A program made the translations under genes and the position numbers. The notes beneath the pieces are model-generated. The model made no database searches. It worked only from the letters and a program-made list of their open reading frames with translations, and was not told the origin of the DNA. A stretch of DNA of 22,107 bases, from NCBI GenBank assembly GCA_015231685.1, contig JADGBA010000005.1:2616-24722 (forward strand), in the 5' to 3' direction. The stretch is from Candidatus Omnitrophota bacterium (GTDB taxonomy: Bacteria; Omnitrophota; Gorgyraeia; 2-02-FULL-51-18; JAGOUK01). Positions 1 through 5,238 of the stretch are shown here, one piece after another (the first letter of the stretch is position 1; each line of letters begins with the position of its first letter).

Positions 1-845
1 AGATACGCCGGCGTGGGATCGGGGTCGCTTTCGTGGTGCACCAGAAGCTCGATGTGATTGCGTTCGGCTTCTTCAAGCCCGATCACCTCGGTGTTCAGCC
101 GCTTGATCCGGATCGCCTTGTCGCGGTTCTTGCCGAAGATCAGCGGTTCGCCGTCCTTCAGGTACACCATATGCTCATCGCGGGAGTCGCGTCCCGTCAC
201 CGGTTCTGTGGCCTTGTTGTTGAAGATGATGCAATTTTGAAAAATCTCCACAAACACCGAGCCCCGGTGCACGAGCGCCCGCTCAAGAACGTGCCTCATG
301 TGTTTGGGGTCCGAATCCACGGTCCGGGCCACAAAGGTCGCCTCCGAAGCGATGGCCAGCCGGAGCGCGTTCATCGGGTGTTCGATGGACCCGGCGGGCG
401 AGGACTTGGTGATCTTGCCGAGTTCCGAGGTGGGCGAATACTGGCCCTTCGTGAGCCCATAAATCCGGTTATTGACCATGATGATGTGAATGTCGACATT
501 GCGGCGAAGTGCATGGATCAAATGATTCGTACCGATCGACAAACCGTCCCCGTCGCCGATCACCACCCACACCGAGAGATCAGGGTTCGCGCATTTGATT
601 CCGGTGGCCACCGCCGGAGCGCGCCCATGCAGCGTGTGGAACCCGTAGGTGTTCATATAATAAGGGAAGCGGCTCGCGCACCCGATGCCGGAGACAAAAA
701 CGTATTTCTCCTTCGGAATATCGAAGCCGGCGAGAGTGCGCTGCATCACGTTCAGAATCGAAAAATTCCCGCATCCCGGGCACCACCTCACCGTCTGGTC
801 ACTCACGAAGTCATCACGCGTGAAGGGCGGATGCGGAAGGCTCAT
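1..845 (-). CDS. korB: 2-oxoacid:ferredoxin oxidoreductase, beta subunit (C-terminus cut by window edge)
   Basis: This is the thiamine-diphosphate-binding subunit of a two-subunit 2-oxoacid:ferredoxin oxidoreductase. The enzyme oxidatively decarboxylates a 2-oxoacid such as 2-oxoglutarate or pyruvate to an acyl-CoA and reduces ferredoxin. I translated 281 codons from the ATG at 845; the frame is open to the left edge, so the C-terminus is missing. Visible motifs are WCPGCGN (residues 21-27), GIGCAS (54-59), the ThDP/Mg motif from GDGDG (98-102) to VNN (124-126), and NCIIFN (204-209). Cys22, Cys25, Cys56 and Cys205 match the four cluster ligands known in this family. The ATG overlaps the korA stop by four bases (ATGA), and no good ribosome binding site is seen, so translation is probably coupled. 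The 2-oxoglutarate-type name is a family-level inference; pyruvate or another oxoacid is possible. Confidence 0.93.
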   Translation of the reverse strand, partial: MSLPHPPFTRDDFVSDQTVRWCPGCGNFSILNVMQRTLAGFDIPKEKYVFVSGIGCASRFPYYMNTYGFHTLHGRAPAVATGIKCANPDLSVWVVIGDGDGLSIGTNHLIHALRRNVDIHIIMVNNRIYGLTKGQYSPTSELGKITKSSPAGSIEHPMNALRLAIASEATFVARTVDSDPKHMRHVLERALVHRGSVFVEIFQNCIIFNNKATEPVTGRDSRDEHMVYLKDGEPLIFGKNRDKAIRIKRLNTEVIGLEEAERNHIELLVHHESDPDPTPAY

Positions 846-2707
846 GCGGCGGCGAGCAGCTCCCGGATTTTGGCCGTGATTTCCTCCACCCTGAAGGGTT
901 GGCCCTGCAATTTCTGGAGACTCTCGAAACGCGCCGAGGGGAAGCGCCCCCGAAGGACCGTCGCCAGTTGGCCGTCGTTCAGTTCCGGAATAAGCACCTT
1001 TTCGAAGTGCCCCACAATAGCCTCGAGATTAGACGGAAAGGGGTTCAAATAATCCAGATGCGTGTGAGAGACTGTGACTCCTTCCGCCGTCAACCGCGAA
1101 ACGGCTTCATGAATCACCCCGAAGGTTCCTCCCCACCCCATCACGAGAAGCTTCCCGATCTTCGGACCACGCACAACCAAATCCGGCAGCACCCGCGCGA
1201 TGCGGTTGATCTTTTTTTCTCTCAGACGGGTCATGGTCTCCACGCCCGCCGGGTCGAACCGTACATTTCCGGTCTCGTCGGACTTTCCCATGCCGCCGAT
1301 CCGGTGCTCCAGGCCCGGCGTCCCGGGCAGCGCCCAGAGCCGTGCCAGAGTCGAGGGATCCCGATGATAAGGATGAAAAGCGGCCCGACTGTGTTCAATG
1401 CCGACGGGATGTTTGATCCGGATCGAGGGCAGGCGATCGGGGTCCGGCAGCCGCCATGGCTGCGAGGCATTGGCGAGCCCCGCGTCCGATAGAACCATCA
1501 CGGGAGTCACGAATTCCAGCGCGATCTTCACCGCCAGAATCGCCTTGTCAAAACAGTCCGCGCCGGTTCTCGGAGCGAAGACCGCCATGGGCGCCGGACT
1601 GGGTCTTCCGAAGAGCGACATGAGCAGATCTCCCTGAGAAGTCTTGGTCGGCATCCCCGTGGAAGGCCCGGCGCGCTGCACATCCCACACCACGGTCGGA
1701 AGCTCCGCCATGACCGCCAGACCCAGCATCTCCGTCATGAGCGCCAGACCCGGACCGCTCGTTCCCGTCACACCGATCGCGCCGGCGAAGGCCGCGCCGA
1801 TGGCGAAGCCGATGGCCGCGATTTCGTCTTCCGCCTGAAAGGTTTTGACCGCGAAGTTCTTCCGCCGCGCCAATTCGTGAAGAATATCGCTGGCCGGGGT
1901 AATCGGGTAGGATCCGTACATCAATGTTTTTTTGGCAATCTCCGCGGCCGCCACAAGCCCGAGGGCCGCCGCCTCATTGCCGGTGACCTTGCGGTAGGTG
2001 CCGGCGGCGATTCGGGCGGGAGACACCCTGAAATGCGGTGCGGCAAGCTCTTGCGAGGCCGCCTCCTCGACACCGGCCATGAACGCCAGGGTATTGGCCC
2101 CGGCAATTTCAGGCCGTGCGGTGAACCGCTTCTCAATCCAAGCGCGGGTCGGCTCCGGATCGCGTTCAAAAATCCCGAAGAGAAGCCCCAGCGCGCACAG
2201 ATTCTTGCAGCGCTCCTTGTCGATATTCTTCAGGTCCCTTCCTTCGAGCGCCCGATAGGTGAGGCTCGAGATCCCCACCTTGAGGACCCGGTATCCCGCG
2301 AGCGTCTCTCCCGAGAGCGGGTCGGTTTTCCAGTTGGCCTTCTTGAGATTTTCGGGCACAAACACATCGGCGTTCACCAGGATCACACCGCCGGGTTTGA
2401 CATTCTTGAGATTCACCGCAAGCGCGGCGGGGTTCATCGCGACCAGCACATCCGCCGCGTCTCCCGCCGTGAAGATCGGATGATCCGCGAACTGGATCTG
2501 AAAACTGGAAACCCCCGGCAGCGTGCCTTCCGGCGCGCGAATCTCGGCCGGAAAATCGCTGAAGGTCGCGATGTCATTGCCGGCCACGATCGCGGCCGCA
2601 GCGAACCGGTCCCCGGCCAGCTGCATCCCGTCACCGGAATCGCCCGAAAAGCGCACGGTCACCGCGTCCCTCAATTCCACCGGAGCGGACTCGGCCAAAC
2701 GGATCAC
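842..2707 (-). CDS. korA: 2-oxoacid:ferredoxin oxidoreductase, fused gamma-alpha subunit
   Basis: This is the partner subunit of the KorB product, about 620 residues, with the gamma domain fused in front of the alpha domain as in two-subunit enzymes. The gamma part (about residues 14-205) begins with RFSGDSGDGMQ. The alpha part (from about 240) contains YPITPAS (267-273), known in this family for 2-oxoacid binding, then GTSGPG (315-320) and a DVQRAGPSTG stretch (342-351). The C-terminal domain (about 515-621) has the MGWGGTFG turn. The first possible start is GTG at 2707, whose GTGA overlaps the stop of the CBS gene. A strong AGGAGG lies directly against this GTG with no spacer. The in-frame TTG at 2698 has a 9-nt spacer and may be the true start, giving 618 residues. 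It is the middle gene of a CBS-korA-korB operon. Confidence 0.95.
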   Translation of the reverse strand: MIRLAESAPVELRDAVTVRFSGDSGDGMQLAGDRFAAAAIVAGNDIATFSDFPAEIRAPEGTLPGVSSFQIQFADHPIFTAGDAADVLVAMNPAALAVNLKNVKPGGVILVNADVFVPENLKKANWKTDPLSGETLAGYRVLKVGISSLTYRALEGRDLKNIDKERCKNLCALGLLFGIFERDPEPTRAWIEKRFTARPEIAGANTLAFMAGVEEAASQELAAPHFRVSPARIAAGTYRKVTGNEAAALGLVAAAEIAKKTLMYGSYPITPASDILHELARRKNFAVKTFQAEDEIAAIGFAIGAAFAGAIGVTGTSGPGLALMTEMLGLAVMAELPTVVWDVQRAGPSTGMPTKTSQGDLLMSLFGRPSPAPMAVFAPRTGADCFDKAILAVKIALEFVTPVMVLSDAGLANASQPWRLPDPDRLPSIRIKHPVGIEHSRAAFHPYHRDPSTLARLWALPGTPGLEHRIGGMGKSDETGNVRFDPAGVETMTRLREKKINRIARVLPDLVVRGPKIGKLLVMGWGGTFGVIHEAVSRLTAEGVTVSHTHLDYLNPFPSNLEAIVGHFEKVLIPELNDGQLATVLRGRFPSARFESLQKLQGQPFRVEEITAKIRELLAAA

Positions 2708-3180
2708 CCTCCTTCCGGTGTATCAGAAAAATGGCCCGGGTCCGGAGGCAGATTATAAACCTCCGTCGGATAGCATTCGGCCAAAAAGCGGATCAGTGTC
2801 CGGACCGACAACACCCCGGTGAGCCTCCCGCCGGAAGCGACAAGCGGCAGGTAATACATCTTCTTTTTGGCCATGAGATCGATCGCCGAACCCACGGAGT
2901 CCTCCGCCGACAAAAACACCGGTTCCGCGTTCATGAAGTCCCGCACCGGACGCGCACGACTCTCTTCAGAACCGAGAATTTTTTCGGCGACCTCGACCTC
3001 CGTAAAAATCCCCTTGATGGCCTCACCGTCGGTAAGCACCACGTAAGCTGAGCGATTGGCCTGCATGAGATCGATCGCCGCGGCCACGGTGATGTCCCAG
3101 GAAGCGCGCACGAGACGCGGGTTCACGATCTCGGCGATGCGCTTTTGTTTGAGCAGTTCCTCGATATTCTTATCAGGCAT
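2704..3180 (-). CDS. Tandem CBS-domain protein
   Basis: This 158-residue soluble protein is made almost entirely of two CBS domains (about residues 18-73 and 80-135), modules that usually bind adenine nucleotides and act as regulators. The second domain ends in the typical LTGVLSVRTLIRFL pattern; a short tail rich in Pro and Asp follows. The frame extends to 3213, but I chose the ATG at 3180 because the extension would overlap the divergent DedA gene and because TATAAT at 3187-3192 places the predicted +1 exactly on the A of this ATG. The gene leads the korA-korB operon with a four-base GTGA overlap. A role in sensing energy charge for the oxidoreductase is therefore plausible, but this is inferred from position only. 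No other domain is visible. Confidence 0.9.
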   Translation of the reverse strand: MPDKNIEELLKQKRIAEIVNPRLVRASWDITVAAAIDLMQANRSAYVVLTDGEAIKGIFTEVEVAEKILGSEESRARPVRDFMNAEPVFLSAEDSVGSAIDLMAKKKMYYLPLVASGGRLTGVLSVRTLIRFLAECYPTEVYNLPPDPGHFSDTPEGG

Positions 3181-3185
3181 TGTGT

Positions 3186-3192
3186 TATTATA
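3186..3192. promoter_or_regulatory. Shared -10 region of two divergent, overlapping promoters
   Basis: On the minus strand TATAAT (3192 to 3187) is preceded by TGC, making an extended -10. It predicts +1 at 3180, the first base of the CBS gene start codon. On the plus strand TATTAT (3186-3191) is preceded by TGT, also an extended -10. It predicts +1 near 3198, two bases before the DedA-family ATG at 3200. The -35 regions are poor on both strands. Neither start codon has a Shine-Dalgarno sequence. Confidence 0.6.
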
Positions 3193-3199
3193 GCAAACC

Positions 3200-3817
3200 A
3201 TGCACGCACTCATCGAATGGACCGTTCATCTGGCTTCCACCCCCTACGGCGCCTGGGGTCTTTTCGGGATCGCGTTCGCGGAAGCCAGTTTTTTTCCGGT
3301 GCCGCCGGATCTTCTTCAGATCGCCCTAAGCGTTGCTGCGCCGGAGCGGGCGTTTTTTTATGCCGCGATCGCGCTGGTGGGGTCCGTGACGGGTGCCGCG
3401 CTCGGTTATGCCATCGGCCTCATCGGCGGGCGGCCCCTTTGCCTCAAAATTCTCAAAGAACAACGCATGCACACCGTGGAAGAAACCTTCCGCAAGTACG
3501 ACGTCTGGGCGATTGCCGTGGCGGGCTTCACTCCGATCCCCTACAAGGTGTTCGCGATCGCGGGCGGCGCCTTCCGGATTCACTTCTGGCGCTTCATCGG
3601 CGTATCCGTCCTCTCGCGGGGAGCCCGGTTCTTTCTGGTGGCAGGCACCCTCTACTTCTTCGGAGAGGGAATCAAAGACGCGCTCTACCGGAACATCAAT
3701 CTTTTCAGCATTCTTTTTGTCGCGCTTCTGGCGGGGGGCTTTCTGGCCGCCGGCTGGATGGGAAAACGCCGAACCAGCACTCCGACGGCGCGTCCGGACT
3801 CAATCCCCAAAGGATAA
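3200..3817 (+). CDS. DedA/VTT-family membrane protein (YqaA-like)
   Basis: This 205-residue inner-membrane protein belongs to the DedA/SNARE-associated (VTT) superfamily, YqaA-like branch. Some members of the superfamily are undecaprenyl-phosphate or phospholipid flippases; the substrate here is unknown. The family signature is clear: acidic Glu28 before FFPVPPD (31-37), GFTPIPYKV (109-117), and Arg140 with Arg143 in the LSRGARF segment. Hydrophobic segments lie at about 12-34, 50-76, 103-125, 131-152 and 168-188, the first and third probably re-entrant. The C-terminus is a short basic tail. The ATG at 3200 lies just downstream of a divergent promoter. The gene converges on hemW with an 18-bp tail overlap and no visible terminator between them. 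Confidence 0.9.
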   Translation: MHALIEWTVHLASTPYGAWGLFGIAFAEASFFPVPPDLLQIALSVAAPERAFFYAAIALVGSVTGAALGYAIGLIGGRPLCLKILKEQRMHTVEETFRKYDVWAIAVAGFTPIPYKVFAIAGGAFRIHFWRFIGVSVLSRGARFFLVAGTLYFFGEGIKDALYRNINLFSILFVALLAGGFLAAGWMGKRRTSTPTARPDSIPKG

Positions 3818-4927
3818 TTCCGTAAACACGGTTTCCGCCGCATAGCGGCCCTTGCGGGTCAGACGCAGGTTCCGGTTTTGTTCCTCGATAAATCCTTCCC
3901 GCACGAGCGGCGGCAGGACCTTCTCCAGATGGTCCCGGATAAGAACAAAGGCGCTTCGGCACACTCCCCGGGAGAGGCGCAAACCCGTGAGCAGGGTTTC
4001 CATTTCCTTCATGGGGCCGCCAATGGTTTCCGATTCCCGGGGCCGCCAGTCGCCGGATGCGCATTTTTGGAAATATTCCGCCAGGCTTCCCGCAAACACG
4101 AACCGGTCCCCGTCGAGATAAGAAAAGGCCCCCGGCCCCAGCCCCAGATATTCACCGTTATTCCAGTAAATCAGGTTATGCCGTGATTCAAAACCGGGCC
4201 GCGCAAAATTCGAAATTTCGTAACGCCGGAAGCCTTCGGCTTCCAGCACAGCCTCCGCCTCCTCCATCATCAGCTGATGCGTGTCTTCGGAGGGAAGGTC
4301 CAGCCGGCCGTCTTTGGCGAGCCGGCCAAACACAGTTCCGTTGTGGACGTTCAAATCATAAATCACCACCTGCTGCAAGCTCAGACGCGCGCACTCCCGG
4401 GCCGCCCGGCGTACCGCGTCGACACTCTGTCCCGGCAGACGGATCATCAGATCCGCGCTCACATTCACGAACCCCGCCTCGCGGAGCGCGCCAATCGTCC
4501 GGCGTGAATCCCCGGCATCATGGGAACGGCCGATTTTTTGGAGAAGCGCGTCATCAAAACTCTGAATGCCCAGGCTGACGCGTTTGACGGCGAGAGCTTT
4601 CAGCGCTTGGATTTTTTGGGAATCCAACTCTCCCGGATTGGCCTCGCACGTGATTTCAGCATCGTCCAAAAACACAAAATTCTCTCTCAGAATCGCGAAC
4701 ATTTCTGCAAGAGACCGTTCATCCAAAAAGGCCGGCGTCCCTCCCCCCAGATACAACGTCCCAAAAACACGTCCGTCCGTCCGGAGACGCATTGCCGCGG
4801 CGTGGAGACGAAGTGCATTCAGGTAATCACGGATGTCTTCCGACGTCGGATTGCCGCGGGTCAAAAAATTGCAGTAGTGGCAGCGTCTGGCGCAGAACGG
4901 CACGTGCACATAGAGTCCCGGATTCAT
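3800..4927 (-). CDS. hemW: Radical SAM heme chaperone HemW
   Basis: This 375-residue cytoplasmic radical SAM protein is of the HemW family, which binds heme and is thought to deliver it to respiratory enzymes; it was long annotated as coproporphyrinogen oxidase-like. The cluster motif CxxxCxxC is Cys12-Cys16-Cys19 in the VPFCARRCHYCNF context. The Cys that follows in true HemN is replaced by Phe21, which favours HemW. Further signatures are the GGGTP SAM-binding loop (61-65), GIQSFD (120-125) and the HNLIYWNNGEYLGLGPGA block (250-267). A winged-helix-like C-terminus follows. The ATG at 4927 is supported by TAGAAT (4934-4939), which predicts transcription starting on that base, and by the lack of a better upstream start. 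The gene is convergent with the DedA-family gene. Confidence 0.93.
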   Translation of the reverse strand: MNPGLYVHVPFCARRCHYCNFLTRGNPTSEDIRDYLNALRLHAAAMRLRTDGRVFGTLYLGGGTPAFLDERSLAEMFAILRENFVFLDDAEITCEANPGELDSQKIQALKALAVKRVSLGIQSFDDALLQKIGRSHDAGDSRRTIGALREAGFVNVSADLMIRLPGQSVDAVRRAARECARLSLQQVVIYDLNVHNGTVFGRLAKDGRLDLPSEDTHQLMMEEAEAVLEAEGFRRYEISNFARPGFESRHNLIYWNNGEYLGLGPGAFSYLDGDRFVFAGSLAEYFQKCASGDWRPRESETIGGPMKEMETLLTGLRLSRGVCRSAFVLIRDHLEKVLPPLVREGFIEEQNRNLRLTRKGRYAAETVFTELSFGD

Positions 4928-4933
4928 CGCCGT

Positions 4934-4939
4934 ATTCTA
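4934..4939 (-). promoter_or_regulatory. -10 element of hemW, leaderless
   Basis: TAGAAT on the minus strand is followed by a 6-nt discriminator and then the hemW ATG, so the predicted +1 is the A of the start codon. No Shine-Dalgarno sequence precedes the ATG. No convincing -35 is visible at 16-18 bp spacing, so the site is supported mainly by its position, which matches the other short-leader genes in the window. Confidence 0.5.
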
Positions 4940-5074
4940 CCGGACGACGCCCGCCCGGCGCACGCTTTGAATAAAAACACGCCTTTTTGCACCTCCATGC
5001 ACCAAGCGCAGTTAAGCACACTTAGTAAATTGTATTAGAAATTTTCTCAGTAAAAAATTAGGTCAAACAATTCG

Positions 5075-5103
5075 TTGAATACGGGTATCTTTTATACTAG
5101 AAT
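5075..5103 (+). promoter_or_regulatory. Sigma70-type promoter of the coiled-coil operon
   Basis: TTGAAT (5075-5080), a 17-bp spacer and TAGAAT (5098-5103) make the best -35/-10 pair in the upstream region, predicting a start near 5110. An overlapping TATACT at 5093-5098 lacks a partner at correct spacing. The transcript would carry about 129 nt before the first coiled-coil gene and probably continues through the giant gene, since no terminator lies between the two. Confidence 0.65.
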
Positions 5104-5238
5104 TGTCTCTCATATGCGACCCAAAGAAGGCCGCGTGATTTCTTCATGCTCACACATCTCCATTTGTTGTTCTCAAAAAGGCGTCGGTTCCAATCGATGC
5201 TCAAAACGACGGCAAACATCACAAAGGGTGCCCCTACT

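Larger units (their letters stand above)
4928..5238. other. Intergenic region between hemW and the coiled-coil operon
   Basis: This 311-bp region has no convincing gene and is clearly more AT-rich than its surroundings, especially 5015-5110. It holds the hemW -10 at its left end, the coiled-coil operon promoter (5075-5103) and a leader of about 129 nt. The reading frame of the downstream gene is open back to an ATG at 5146, but that extension would place 31 extra residues in front of a clear signal peptide and has no ribosome binding site. I recognise no riboswitch in the leader. Confidence 0.6.

Noticed and set aside
33..1052. 339-codon open frame on the plus strand
   Set aside because: It lies antisense to korB and korA, which have clear motifs. 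It has no family character and reflects GC-rich codon use.
1877..2758. 293-codon open frame on the plus strand
   Set aside because: Antisense to korA; no recognisable domain and no plausible start signal.
3181..3213. Longer CBS-protein start at 3213
   Set aside because: The extension overlaps the divergent gene start and includes the -10 region; the extra residues do not resemble a CBS protein N-terminus.
5182..5211. CGTCG/CGACG hairpin in the operon leader as a riboswitch
   Set aside because: A 5-bp stem with a 20-nt loop is expected by chance, and no known riboswitch core was recognised.
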